Source: Chondrosia reniformis (lineage: Eukaryota > Porifera > Demospongiae > Chondrillida > Chondrillidae). From it: a stretch of DNA of 64,000 nt. Both the position numbers and the translations under genes were made by a program. Each line of letters opens with the position of its first letter. The stretch's first letter is position 1. The DNA lies in assembly GCA_947172415.1 (NCBI GenBank), contig OX359195.1, positions 8,363,001 to 8,427,000 on the forward strand, in the 5' to 3' direction. The notes under the pieces are model-generated. The model was not told the DNA's origin. It saw nothing but the letters and a program-made list of their open reading frames with translations, and searched no databases. This document shows positions 51,674-62,849 of the stretch, one piece after another.

Positions 51674-52813
51674 TCAAACAGATCCTTTGGAAAATATAGA
51701 AATGTTTCTTTCATTCAATTTGTAATGTGCAATTTTTTGACTGGAACTTCTATCACAACTTTGTGCAGCTGATTTGGAGAATTTGATCTAAAAAGGATTA
51801 GCCAGTCAATTGGGAACCAACAGTGATTGCGAAACTTACCACACCATGAACGTCTCTACTCACTCCCGTTTCCAACCTTGATGTATGAATATGGAAATGG
51901 GAATGATATAAGAGGTACTTCTCCAATAAGCACTCTTGTTCAGTGTCAGCATGTGTCATGACAACCACAAAACCCTGGGGGGGGGGGCTGGGATAATAAT
52001 AGGTCACGAGGTACAGTGCATGCTCACAAATACTTGATTTTGTGCGATATATTGCTGGCAATAGCTAATGAAATTATCAACTTCTTGAACAGACAACCCT
52101 ACATTCAGTAGAACAGAAATGTCGTCTATGAAAAGTGCAAAATGGCCTCCTCTGTCACTGGCTCCTCTTATGAGGTGAAAGAGTGTGCAGAGTGGATCCA
52201 CCTCTACCTCCTGTCTGAGGGAAATGACACACTCAAGTGACCTGCCCAAGCATTGCAAGAAATTCACTTACTGCTTCAGTGAAAAGTATACGTGATTGTC
52301 AGATTCGGCTCTAGGTGCTCCACTGTCATGAAGACGTGTAAAGGCATCCACAAAGACCAGCTGGCTAGCTGCTCTGCAAGTTGACAAATTTACTCCCTTC
52401 AGGATCAGTAGCAAGAGACGGCAGATTCAGTGGAAGTACAACAACAGAAGCACTCACCAGTTTGGATGAAATTGTATTGTAATACACAAACGATTCATTG
52501 AATGAGACCAGAAGAATTTTCGTTCCTTCTGTATAAGATCAATTTGAATATCAAATACGTACGAAAATTGTGATCGTGCATGTACCTCTAAGTGCCTCGG
52601 ACAAGAAGTGATGAAATAGAAATTTGCCGTTACTCTCCGAATCACTGAGTAAAACCGTTTTGTTCTAAATAACGAGTGACTTCAACATGTATCATGTCGG
52701 CGTGTGATTCGCATGTGGAACTGAGTAAATTTGCTAGCTATTTCTAGGAAACTCACTGAAAACCCACGCGAGACTGATTGGATATTGACAAACGACTTTA
52801 GCTCTTCCAACAT
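51674..52813 (-). CDS. ELP6: Elongator complex protein 6
   Basis: Subunit of the ELP4-5-6 RecA-like ring of Elongator, needed for wobble-uridine modification of tRNA. Seven exons (complement): 52757-52813, 52586-52664, 52458-52528, 52272-52396, 52034-52241, 51840-51974, 51674-51787, all GT-AG with consistent phase. The sequence aligns along its length with animal ELP6: MLEELKSFV, VLLSDSESNGKFLFHHFLSEAL, QLVFVDAFTRL, ALFIDDISVLLNVGLSVQEVDNFISYCQ (Walker-B-like strand), GFVVVMTHAD, SRDVHGV and the closing YKLNERNISIFSKGSV. As in other ELP6 proteins there is no P-loop. It is divergent from the FKBP gene (37 bp between start codons) and converges with KIF13. A fragment occurs at 57831-58112. Confidence 0.87.
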
Positions 52814-52850
52814 GATGCTCTGCCAGTCGTATGCCGTCGAATTGTACAAA
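52814..52850. promoter_or_regulatory. Probable bidirectional promoter ELP6 / FKBP
   Basis: 37 bp lie between the divergent start codons. This interval and the first exons of both genes are exactly what is missing from the second duplication unit, so the truncated copies there lack this promoter. Confidence 0.5.
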
Positions 52851-53805
52851 ATGGCGTACATGCGGTGGTCACCTTTCAGAGTGCTTTTGTTTGTAATTTG
52901 TAGCTCACTTCTGACGAGGTAGGACGCGCACTTTCTCTTTTCGCTAGATCTGACGATTCTCATTGATTTCAGTGAATGTGAAAGCAAGGAGAGCCAGGGA
53001 AAGCTAGAAATTATAACTCGGGTAACTTGTATGGTACACTTGGTAATGCAGTCTCGCACGAATGGTGCGTCTAGTGTCGCGTGTACGTTCTTAATTGTTA
53101 GAACAAACCTTCGTTCTGTCCCAAATCTGCTGAAAAAGGAGATACAGTGGTAGTGCATTACACGGTAAGGCGTCACGTGACTACCACATGACACACTAGG
53201 GAGAGAAGAGTATTCCTGTAGGGGACTTTGGAGACTGGTATAATATTTGACACTTCAAAGAAGGAGGGGCGTGGTCCATTTCCTGTAGAACTTGGAGCAG
53301 GAAAGGTCATTAAAGGTTTGTTCACCTCCTCAAAGTCTCATTGAATTTGTAACTCTTTCCTTTCTTGTACATGAAGGTTGGGATGAAGGTTTGCTAGGGA
53401 TCTGTGAAGGGTGAGTTGAGTGATGTTGTCCAAAGTGTTCTACTGTCGATGTACTTCTCTTCAGGGAAACTCGTAAGCTTGTCATTCCTCCACATCTCGC
53501 TTATGGAGATGCAGGAGTCCCTCCCACTATACCAGGTGAGTCTGTTGCCATGGTGATGTTGTACCCATCCATGCATGTGTGTGTGTGTAGGTGGAGCAAC
53601 TCTTGTCTTTGAAGTGGAGTGTATTAGTGTTGAGAAGAAACCGTCTGCTCTCTTCAGCAGTGGCACTCGGAGGTTCCTTAGCATTTTGGGCATTTTTGTG
53701 GCAATTGTGCTAATTGTGTATGAAGTGTACAAGAAAGCAAAGAAGGAATCTCAAAGAGACAAGAAAGATGTGACAAACAAAAAGAGGAAAGGAAAAAGAC
53801 ATTGA
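52851..53805 (+). CDS. ER FK506-binding peptidyl-prolyl isomerase, FKBP11-like
   Basis: Seven exons: 52851-52918, 52973-53021, 53102-53164, 53222-53315, 53377-53410, 53465-53535, 53591-53805. Signal peptide MAYMRWSPFRVLLFVICSSLL. One FKBP domain: [71 protein letters not shown]. The isomerase aromatic and hydrophobic residues (Y, D, V-I, W) are kept. A transmembrane segment LSILGIFVAIVLIVYEVY is followed by a Lys/Arg-rich cytosolic tail. The single domain with C-terminal membrane anchor matches FKBP11 (FKBP19) better than FKBP2 or FKBP14. It converges with RNGTT 48 bp away. The start at 52851 was preferred over an upstream in-frame ATG because it gives the best signal peptide. Confidence 0.86.
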
Positions 53806-53853
53806 TGAATTGCAAATGACATTTAACAGAATTACAATGGGTTATTATTTGAA

Positions 53854-56585
53854 TTAGTTTGGTCTCTTTGGGGGAGGCATCCGGGGATCCGGTTTGCTAT
53901 CCGCAGGCCTCTTCCTAATAAGGGCACCCTCACTGATTTTAAGAACCATCTCCTTGGTAACCGGCTTTATAATTGACTCACACACACCTAGTTAGAAGGA
54001 GAGGGTGGTCACATGACATGAAAGGGCTAGGGGGTGGTCACATGACATGAAAGGGCTACTCCAAAATACTTTTTGCTGTTTCCACTGTATTTGGAAAACT
54101 TCTGTCTGTTATGACTCTCAAGAATTTCCATTTCTTCTGCTCACTGTCGTAAGTGCATTCAATAATTTTACCATCCAACTCTTTAAGCTCATTATTTACC
54201 TATTGTAATGACACACAACACTGCTAGACACTGTAAATATCAGAACTGTATGGAGGGCGACCTCGATCCTTGAGAAGGGCTGAGGGTACTTGGTAACATA
54301 GAGTTCCCCGACAGTTGTGAGCAGTTGACTGATAAACACAAGAGAATGTCAGCTAAGTGTTGCTTGGTGTACAGTAGAACTCACCCGAACTTCTCTTGCT
54401 TCCTTATTTTGAGTTGAAAGTCAACACTGTTCAGTTCTGGAGGCTTCCATTTAAGGAGCTGATCGCATCTTCCTGGCACGTAGGGCTAAACAGGCAACAC
54501 AAACTAGTACGTACTGAACACCTCCACATCACCACAAACGAACAAACTTGGTGATTGGGGGAGAATATGAGTCCGTCTGATTCGTGAGGAAGCTTTGGAA
54601 TCCAGATATCTAATATCTAGTGCAGAAGGAGAGGAAAGCCTTAACAAGATGGTATGAATCTTGTGAGTGTAAACGAACTGTTTTAACTTCTGAAATGTCC
54701 CAAAATCCTTTTAATCGAATTGAAAAAGGTTCCTTGAGTTTGTCCAATTTATTTTTCATTGCCTAAAGTAAGACAAAATAATTACAGCAAATACTAGTAT
54801 TGTGGTTACCATGACAACAAACAGCTTCTTCCCTGGGACCAATGAGCTCTTCCTCAATACACTTCAGTCTTTCAATGTGACTTTTCTTGCTTATATTTTT
54901 GTCACCCTAGGGGCGGGGGGTAGGAGGGGCAGGGGGTAGGAGGGGCGGGGGGTAGGAGGGGCAGGGGGTAGGAGGGGCGGGGGGTAGGAGGGGCAGGGGG
55001 TAGGAGGGGCAGGGGGTAGGAGGGGCGGGGGGTAGGAGGGGCGGGGAGTAGGAGGGGCGGGGAGTAGGAGGGGCGGGGAGTAGGAGGGGTGGGGAGTAGG
55101 AGGGGCGGGGGGTAGGAGGGGCGGGGAGTAGGAGGGGCAGGGGGTAGGAGGATGTGACCAATGCCGGGGGGACTAATGAGTTACCTCTAACTCCATAATG
55201 TCGTAGATCAGGAAGCGAGGTCGCTTCCCCCCATTAGGGACATTGTCCAGTACCAATTCCTATATATAAGAACCCCAGGTTGCCATGGTTACATTTTTGC
55301 TACATTAGCACATACGTAACTGACTGACCCCATCAACTACTGTCAGAGAAATGTGAGCCTCCAAGTTCCTCCTCTTGGGAAAGACTAGATTGTCCACACG
55401 GAAGACTACGTTGTCCCTGTCCACCATGTACACTTCAGCCGTGCCCTTAATGAGCATGATGTACCTGGTCCCATCTGCCTTCCAACTGACCCTGTACGGC
55501 AGCTGGGTCAGCAGGAAGATGTTCTTCACGTCCAGGGAGACTGGCTGCGAGCCCGGGAACCCAGCACTGTGCACACAGGGGCAGTGAAGTAAGGTTAAAT
55601 GGCAAACATGGCACTCACCTCTCCCAACTGCAGGCCTCCTGACAGCGGCGCTGGACATCTGAGTTTCCCGGTGGAGCCACAACTGAGACATTTGAACTTT
55701 CAATAGCAAACTTAGTTTTATCTACTGCTCGTTCCTTCCTCCTGTGAGGCTTGTGACTCGCTTCTTTAATTAAAGGGTCTCCCTCATCGTCAACTTCGGC
55801 ACTACTCTGATCCAGGTAGTACCATTCTGGCTTGTCTGGAGTGTCCAGACCCTCCCTGTCGCCATCATTGTAGCGTTTAGCCAGCTCTTCCAAGTAGTCG
55901 TTTTTATAGATACCTGGTTGGTGCGCTCTTGCAAACTCCTTTACGGCATACTCGCAACTAAGTATGTACGCAGCGGGAGTAACCGGCGCCTTTCGCAATG
56001 ACGGCACAGATCTAGAACGACTGACCTCCAGTTCTTCTCTTCAATGAGGTACGAAACAATGAGAAATCCCGTCCGATTGAAGCCGTGAGTGCCGTGAACA
56101 CCGACCACTCCCATGGGGTTCTGACGAAGATAACCTTTCACTACAAATATGAACTCCTTCACTTGATTTTCAGTCGGAGGTTCGTTAAATCTGGAGTTTT
56201 ATAAGAATTTGCAAAGTTAAAAGTTAAAAGATAAAATGTAATCACAGTGATTACCCTTCGCATTTCAGTTTGTAGTAGCCGATTCCAGCGTTGAGAACTT
56301 CTCTTTTGTCATAGAAGCGATCAGTCTTAGTCAAGTCGACAAAGAGACCTAGTTTGTGCGGCCCTTCGCGCATGTACGAGAGCAACATGGCCGGTCGAAA
56401 GAGGCTTTCTTCTGGCACTTTGTACTGGCTGCTGAGGGGAGTCTTAAAGGCGAGAAAGCAACCTGAAGACACGCAACACACGCACAGACTTTTAAAATCA
56501 ACCTCCGCTCCGAAGAACGTCGCTTACCGTCTATAAGCTTGCTCTTCCTTGGACAGTGTAACCAGCGAGGCGGTACGTTCATCAT
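53854..56585 (-). CDS. RNGTT: mRNA capping enzyme, copy 1, with mutated triphosphatase active site
   Basis: Bifunctional enzyme: N-terminal RNA 5'-triphosphatase of the Cys-phosphatase fold plus C-terminal GTP:RNA guanylyltransferase; acts on nascent RNA polymerase II transcripts. Start [15 protein letters not shown] at 56585. The phosphatase signature reads [13 protein letters not shown]: the catalytic Cys of HCxxGxxRTG is Gly (codon GGC, 56091-56093). Copy 2 has Cys. The guanylyltransferase part keeps the GMP-attachment motif [25 protein letters not shown] and [18 protein letters not shown], and ends with [18 protein letters not shown]. No other break was seen by eye. An intron carries a G-rich minisatellite (54905-55150). 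The prediction is a guanylyltransferase without triphosphatase activity, if expressed. Confidence 0.93.
54905..55152. repeat. G-rich 16-bp minisatellite in RNGTT copy 1 intron
   Basis: About fifteen units of GGGGTAGGAGGGGCGG. Its G4-prone sequence lies between guanylyltransferase exons. The counterpart in copy 2 (60188-60316) has about eight units. Confidence 0.95.
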
Positions 56586-56599
56586 CGACAATCATCTAC

Positions 56600-56816
56600 A
56601 GTAGCGTAGGAAGATGGTTCAAGTTAGGGGGGCTGAACTTCAAGCACCGATTGTACTATAGGTTAATGCCGTATGCTTGGTGATGTCATTCTAGTGGGAA
56701 ATGTATATGTTCCGCGCTTTCTATGAATCTATAGAATGCACAACGCAATTTAGGAATTCCTACAATGCGTGCCAATCTATAGATAGATAAACTACATAAA
56801 AGACCATCCTCAATTC
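56600..56816. other. Duplication junction filler, unique sequence
   Basis: Not found elsewhere in the window. It lies between the 5' end of RNGTT copy 1 and the reverse-transcriptase fragment; it may be the non-coding end of that retroelement. Confidence 0.4.
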
Positions 56817-56956
56817 TTAAACCAATTTCCTTAAATCTAGAGCTAAGTCATTAATGAATATGTTAAACAATGTTGGTGATAAGGGACACCCTTGTTTGAT
56901 GCCCTGCTCAATATTAAAGTCAGTGAATCCGTAGTGCGCATTCCTGGAATTCAGAC
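56817..56956 (-). mobile_element. Fragment of non-LTR retrotransposon reverse transcriptase
   Basis: Reading the minus strand from about 56956 gives AHYGFTDFNIEQG followed by IKQGCPLSPTLFNIFINDL. The second stretch is the conserved RT motif found in LINE-type elements. A stop follows at 56817-56819. Both ends are truncated; only about 45 residues remain. It sits exactly at the joint between the two duplication units. Confidence 0.85.
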
Positions 56957-57716
56957 CCAACGTACCTCCTGGAGCCATCCTCAGTGAAGCCAAGACTGGA
57001 GAGAATCATGAATTATCCAACAATGATCGAGAGCAATTATCAAGTCCAACCATTAGTAATTTACTATTACTCCAGTTGAAGGCGACCAGATAGAAGAGGA
57101 ACCTGTCCTAGTAGACCAGAATGAGAAGGAACCTGTCCAAGGAGACCAGAATGAGAAAGAACCTGTCCAAGGAGACCAGAATGAGAAGGAACCTGCCCAA
57201 GGAGACCAGAATGAGAAGGAACCTGTTCAAGGAGACCAGAATGAGAAGGAACCTGTCCAAGAAGCATTACTTATTGAAGTTGGTGAGAAGGTTATGGTTG
57301 AAGTTGCTAATGGATTTAAAATTGGTACTGTAAAGTTTGTTGGGGAGACCAAGTTTCAGCCTGGAGTTTGGGTGGGCGTGGCCCTGGAGCGACCCAATGG
57401 TAAGTGAGATGTTATTAGTAACAAAGCTGTTTGGTGACCCAACTTTGCCTTTCCAGGCAAACACAATGGAGAGGTACAAGGTGTCAAGTACTTTAAGTGT
57501 AAGGAGAAGCATGGAGTGTTTGTGCGACCAGAGAAGATTGTGTGAGATCCTTCTAACAGTCCCAAGCCTTCTCCCAAAATGGACCAGTTGACTAAGCGGG
57601 GACCAGTCTCCAGTCGTCCGCGCAGGAGCGCCAGTGGACCTGTTGGTAGACCAAGTACAGAAATGAGGAAATTTTCCAGCGGTGTAACAAAAACATTTGG
57701 AAAGAAATTTTAATTT
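56957..57716 (+). pseudogene. KIF13 3' fragment (truncated, premature stop)
   Basis: Copy of KIF13 from position 50388 onward: start of the acidic-repeat exon, about six 30-bp units, the CAP-Gly exons and the tail. A small insertion (TTAGTAA near 57055) and TGA at 57543-57545 (CGA in the parent, after RPEKIV) break it. No motor domain or promoter. The CGA to TGA change is the kind expected from CpG decay. Confidence 0.92.
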
Positions 57717-57830
57717 GTACAATAATATCAGTTTCACTTGTTTAATAGTTTCATGTTTAATATATTTATTTAATTTTTCACAAATTCTGTATGTATGGTG
57801 AATTGTAAGTGTTCAATCTGATTCGTACAC

Positions 57831-58112
57831 TCAAACAGATCCTTTGGAAAATATGGAAATGTTTCTTTCATTCAATTTGTAATGTGCAATTTTTTGACTG
57901 GAACCTCTATCACAACTTTGTGCAGCTGATTTGGAGAATTTGATCTAAAAAGGATTAGCCAGTCAATTGGGAACCAACAGTGATTGCGAAACTTACCACA
58001 CCATGAACGTCTCTACTCACTCCCGTTTCCAACCTTGATGTATGAATATGGAAATGGGAATGATATAAGAGGTACTTCTCCAATAAGCACTCTTGTTCAG
58101 TGTCAGCATGTG
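57831..58112 (-). pseudogene. ELP6 3' fragment (exons 6-7)
   Basis: Matches the last exon and part of exon 6 of ELP6, including the stop at 57831-57833. The sequence is cut near 58112, where about 1 kb containing ELP6 exons 1-5 and FKBP exon 1 is missing relative to the first unit. Confidence 0.9.
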
Positions 58113-58130
58113 ACAGCACATTGATTTCAG

Positions 58131-58965
58131 TGAATGTGAAAGCAAGCTTAAGAAGAAACAGGGAAAGCTAGAAATTATAACTCAGGTAACTTGTATGGTA
58201 CACTTGGTAATGCAGTCTCGCACGAATGGTGCGTCTAGTGTCGCGTGTACGTTCTTAATTGTTAGAACAAACCTTCGTTCTGTCCCAAATCTGCTGAAAA
58301 AGGAGATACAGTGGTAGTGCATTACACGGTAAGGCGTCACGTGACTACCACATGACACACTAGAGAAGAGTATTCCTGTAGGGGACTTTGGAGACTGGTA
58401 TAATATTTGACACTTCAAAGAAGGAGGGGCGTGGTCCATTTCCTGTAGAACTTGGAGCAGGAAAGGTCATTAAAGGTTTGTTCACCTCCTCAAAGTCTCA
58501 TTGAATTTGTAACTCTTTCCTTTCTTGTACATGAAGGTTGGGATGAAGGTTTGCTAGGGATCTGTGAAGGGTGAGTTGAGTGATGTTGTCCAAAGTGTTC
58601 TACTGTCGATGTACTTCTCTTCAGGGAAACTCGTAAGCTTGTCATTCCTCCACATCTCGCTTATGGAGATGCAGGAGTCCCTCCCACTATACCAGGTGAG
58701 TCTGTTGCCATGGTGATGTTGTACCCATCCATGCATGTGTGTGTGTGTAGGTGGAGCAACTCTTGTCTTTGAAGTGGAGTGTATTAGTGTTGAGAAGAAA
58801 CCGTCTGCTCTCTTCAGCAGTGGCACTCGGAGGTTCCTTAGCATTTTGGGCATTTTTGTGGCAATTGTGCTAATTGTGTATGAAGTGTACAAGAAAGCAA
58901 AGAAGGAATCTCAAAGAGATAAGAAAGATGTGACAAACAAAAAGAGGAAAGGAAAAAGACATTGA
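58131..58965 (+). pseudogene. FKBP11-like copy lacking its first exon
   Basis: Exons 2-7 of the FKBP gene are present with intact splice sites and frame (exon 7 58751-58965 almost identical). The signal-peptide exon and the promoter shared with ELP6 are deleted. Exon 2 has changed (SKLKKKQGKLEIITQ-type sequence). It could be expressed only from a new upstream start, and the product would not enter the ER. Confidence 0.85.
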
Positions 58966-59013
58966 TGAATTGCAAGTGACATTTAACAGAATTACAATGG
59001 GTTATTATTTGAA

Positions 59014-61750
59014 TTAGTTTGGTCTCTTTGGGGGAGGCATCCGAGGATCTGGTTTGCTATCCGCAGGCCTCTTCCTAATAAGGGAACCCTCACTGATTTT
59101 AAGAACCATCTCCTTGGTAACCGGCTTTATAATTGACTCACACACACCTAGTTAGAAGGAGAGGGTGGTCACATGACATGAAAGGGCTAGCGGGTGGTCA
59201 CATGACATGAAAGGGTTAGGGAGGTGGTCACATGACATGTAAGGGTTGGGAGGTGGTCACATGACATGAAAGGAGTAGGGAGGTGGTCACATGACATAAA
59301 AGGGTTAGGGAGGTGGTCACATGACATGAAAGGGCTACTCAAAAATACTTTTTGCTGTTTCCACTGCATTTGGAAAACTTTTGTCTGTTCTGACTCTCAT
59401 GAATTTCCATTTCTTCTGCTCACTGTCGTAAGTGCATTCAATAATTTTACCATCCAACTCTTTAAGCTCCTTATTTACCTATTGTAATGACACACAACAC
59501 TGCTAGACACTGTAAATAACAGAACTGTATGGAAGGTGACCTCGATGCTTGAGAAGGGCTGAGGGTACTTGGTAACATAGAGTTCCCCGACAGTTGTGCT
59601 CAGTTGACTGATAAACACAAGAGAGTGTCAGCTAAGTGATGCTTGGCGTACAGTAGAACTCACCCGATTTTCTCATATTTCCTTATTTTGAGTTGAAAGT
59701 CAACACTGTTCAGTTCTGGAGGCTTCCATTTAAGGAGCTGATCGCATCTTCCTGACACGTAGGGCTAAACAGGCAACACAAACTAGTACGTACTGAACAC
59801 CTCCACATCACCACAAACGAACAAACTTGGTGATTGGGGGAGAATATGAGTCCATCTGATTCGTGAGGAAGCTTTGGAATCCAGCTGTCTAATATCTAGT
59901 GCAGGAGGAGAGGAAAACCTTAACAAGATGGAATGAATCTTGTGAGCGTAAACGAACTGTTTTAACTTCTGAAATGTCCCAAAATCCTTTTAATCGAATT
60001 GAAAAAGGTTCCTTGAGTTTGTCCAATTTATTTTTCATTGCCTAAAGTAAGACAAAACAATTACAGCAAATACTAGTATTGTGGTTACCATGACAACAAA
60101 CAGCTTCTTCCCTGGGACCAATGAGCTCTTCCTCAATACACTTCAGTCTTTCAATGTGACTTTTCTTGCTTATACTTTTGTCACCCTAGGGGCGGGGGGT
60201 AGGAGGGGCAGGGGGTAGTAAGGGCGGGGAGTAGGAGGGGCAGGGGGTAGGAGGGGCGGGAGTAGGAGGGGCGGGGGGTAGGAGGGGCGGGGAGTAGGAG
60301 GGGCGGGGGGTAGGAGGATGTGACCAATGCCGGGGGGACTAATGAGTTACCTCTAACTCCATAATGTCGTAGATCAGGAAGCGAGGTCGCTTCCCCCCAT
60401 TAGGGACATTGTCCAGTACCAATTCCTATATATAAGAAGCCCAGGTTGCCGTGGTTACATTTTTGCTACATTAGCACATACGTAACTGACTGACCCCATC
60501 AACTACTGTCAGAGAAATGTGAGCCTCCAAGTTCCTCCTCTTGGGAAAGACTAGATTGTCCACACGGAAGACTACGTTGTCCCTGTCCACCATGTACACT
60601 TCAGCTGTGCCCTTAATGAGCATGATGTACCTGGTCCCATCTGCCTTCCAACTGACCCTGTACGGCAGCTGGGTCAGCAGGTGGATGTTCTTCACGTCCA
60701 GGGAGACTGGCTGCGAGCCCGGGAACCCAGCACTGTGCACACAGGGGCAGTGAAGTAAGGTTAAATGGCAAACATGGCACTCACCTCTCCCAACTGCAGG
60801 CCTCCTGACAGCGGCGCTGGACATCTGAGTTTCCCGGTGGAGCCACAACTGAGACATTCGAACTTTCAATAGCAAACTTAGTTTTATCTACTGCTCGTTC
60901 CTTCCTCCTGTGAGGCTTGTGACTCGCTTCTTTAATTAAACGGTCTCCCTCATCGTCAACTTCGGCACTACTCTGATCCAGGTAGTACCATTCTGGCTTG
61001 TCTGGAGTGTCCAGACCCTCCCTGTCGCCATCATTGTAGCGTTTAGCCAGCTCTTCCAAGTAGTCGTTTTTATAGATACCTGGTTGGCGCGCTCCTGCAA
61101 ACTCCTTTACTGCATACTCGCAACTAAGTATGTACGCAGCGGGAGTAACCGCGCCTTTCGCAATGATTGCACAGATCTAGAACGACTGACCTCCAGTTCT
61201 TCTCTTCAATGAGGTACGAAACAATGAGAAATCCCGTCCGATTGAAGCCGTGAGTGCAGTGAACACCGACCACTCCCATGGGGTTCTGACGAAGATAACC
61301 TTTCACTACATTTATGAACTCCTTCACTTGATTTTCAGTCGGAGGTTCGTTAAATCTGGAGTTTTATAAGAATTTACAAAGTTAAAAGTTAAATATTAAA
61401 AAGTAATCACAGTTATTACCCTTCGCATTTCAGTTTGTAGTAGCCGATTCCAGCGTTGAGAACTTCTCTTTTGTCATAGAAGCGATCAGTCTTAGTCAAG
61501 TCGACAAAGAGACCTAGTTGATGCGGCCCTTCGCGCATGTACGAGAGCAACATGGCCGGTCGAAAGAGGCTTTCTTCTGGGACGTTGTACTGGCTGCTGA
61601 GGGGAGTCTTAAAGGCGAGAAAGCAACCTGAAGACACGCAACACACGCACAGACTTTTAAAATCAACCTCCGCTCCGAAGAACGTCGCTTACCGTCTATA
61701 AGCTTGCTCTTCCTTGGACAGTGTAACCAGCGAGGCGGTACGTTCATCAT
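59014..61750 (-). CDS. RNGTT: mRNA capping enzyme, copy 2, active-site cysteine intact
   Basis: Second full-length capping-enzyme gene, same exon plan as 53854-56585. The phosphatase loop is [13 protein letters not shown] with catalytic Cys codon TGC (61256-61258). The guanylyltransferase motif WKADGTRY and KWKPP region are intact, and the end [20 protein letters not shown]-type sequence is kept. Scattered amino-acid differences from copy 1 include FINVVKG for FIFVVKG, KNIHLL for KNIFLL and RKYEKIG for RKQEKFG. Start 61750, TAA 59014-59016. The 5' side adjoins DNALI1 without filler, so this copy occupies the ancestral 5' context and is probably the functional capping enzyme. Confidence 0.94.
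59160..59338. repeat. About 27-bp minisatellite in RNGTT copy 2
   Basis: Six to seven units of GGTGGTCACATGACATGAAAG. The same place in copy 1 (54000-54060) has two. Each unit contains the palindromic TCACATGA. Confidence 0.93.
60188..60316. repeat. G-rich 16-bp minisatellite in RNGTT copy 2 intron
   Basis: About eight units of the GGAGGGGCGGGGGGTA type; shorter allele of the 54905-55152 repeat. Confidence 0.93.
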
Positions 61751-61830
61751 CGATAATCATCTACAGTCGGGACTTTCCCTACAATTTCCATTTCCATTTA
61801 TATGATTTAGAAATGGGATTGGCTAAAGTT

Positions 61831-62849
61831 CTACTTCTTGCCAGGGGCAATAATGCTTTCTATCTGAGCCTTGAGTTGCTGGTTAATTTTTTTCAAACTG
61901 TTTATTTCATCTGTGTGTTTCTTTTCTTCCAACAGTCGTTTTTCTGATTCTCTCTTCTCCACTGCATCACATTTAGCCTTCAACTCCAAAGCCTGCCTCT
62001 CCAAGTTCCTCTTGTCTGATTCAAGCTCTTTGATGCGTTCCTCCATCTCACTTTTCCCTTGTTCTGCCATGAGTGCCTTGCGCATGCCAAATGCAACACT
62101 GCTCTCATACAAGGTCTGATACGCAGCAATTGTCATTTGGATTTCATCTCGCACTCTATACAGACAAAGTTGTCAAGTTCATGTACTCTGGTAGACCCAT
62201 CTGCAGGGGACACTAACCTCAACAGTATTAATCCTCTCTCCGAACACTCAATACAAATCTGTCTAATTAGCTCATCAAAACACTGAGAGTAAAGCTCTCT
62301 TCTGACAGGACAAATTCCAGTCTCCCGCGCTTGTCTCTGCTGCAGCAGCTTGTCCAGTTGCTCCTGCACAACACAAGAATCTCACTACACTCTTCACCAC
62401 CAGTTCGATGCGCTCTCACTTGCAGGTTTGTCACTTCAGTACGTGTGGCGGGATTGCTGGAAACGCACTGACGCCAGAGCTGACCGCCCTCCGACCATTC
62501 CCTGCAGAGCATATCACTTGAGGTAGAATGCATAATTGTGACCGTATAATGACTGACCGTGGAGGCAGAATAGAATTGAGGATTTCTTCCGAAACTTGAT
62601 TTTTCTGAGCGTCCATCGGAGGAAGTTTTCCTTTTGGTGAAGCGGGAATTGGACCGCCACTGCCCAAAGCGGCTATGGTCGAGTTCTGCTTCGGTTTACT
62701 AACCTTCTGACAAACGTACAGTAAAAATGATGAAGGATAATTATGGAAATATGAAACTCTCAACTTACTTTCGATGCCTTTGCGTCAGCATTCTTGCTCA
62801 CGAGAAGAGGATTGTCGTATTTGAGCAAAGAAGAGTTCGGAGCAATCAT
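61831..62849 (-). CDS. DNALI1: Axonemal dynein light intermediate chain p28
   Basis: Light chain of inner-arm dyneins in motile cilia and flagella. Start MIAPNSSLLKYDNPLLVS (62849). A proline-rich segment (GGPIPASPKGKLPPMD) is followed by EILNSILPPREWSEGGQLWRQ, LDKLLQQRQARETGICPVRRELYSQCFDELIRQ and the hallmark RDEIQMTIAAYQTLYESSVAFGMRKAL. A long coiled coil ends NQQLKAQIESIIAPGKK with TAG at 61831. About five exons. Length and motifs fit the p28 family closely. It is divergent from a creatine-kinase-like gene, 81 bp between start codons. Its presence fits an organism with flagellated cells. Confidence 0.95.

Noticed and set aside
52682-53194. 170-codon minus-strand frame opposite the FKBP gene
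   Set aside because: It overlaps ELP6 exon 1 and FKBP exons 1-3, whose splice sites and domain matches are strong.
53394-53732. 112-codon minus-strand frame, repeated at 58554-58892
   Set aside because: Antisense shadow of FKBP exons 5-7.
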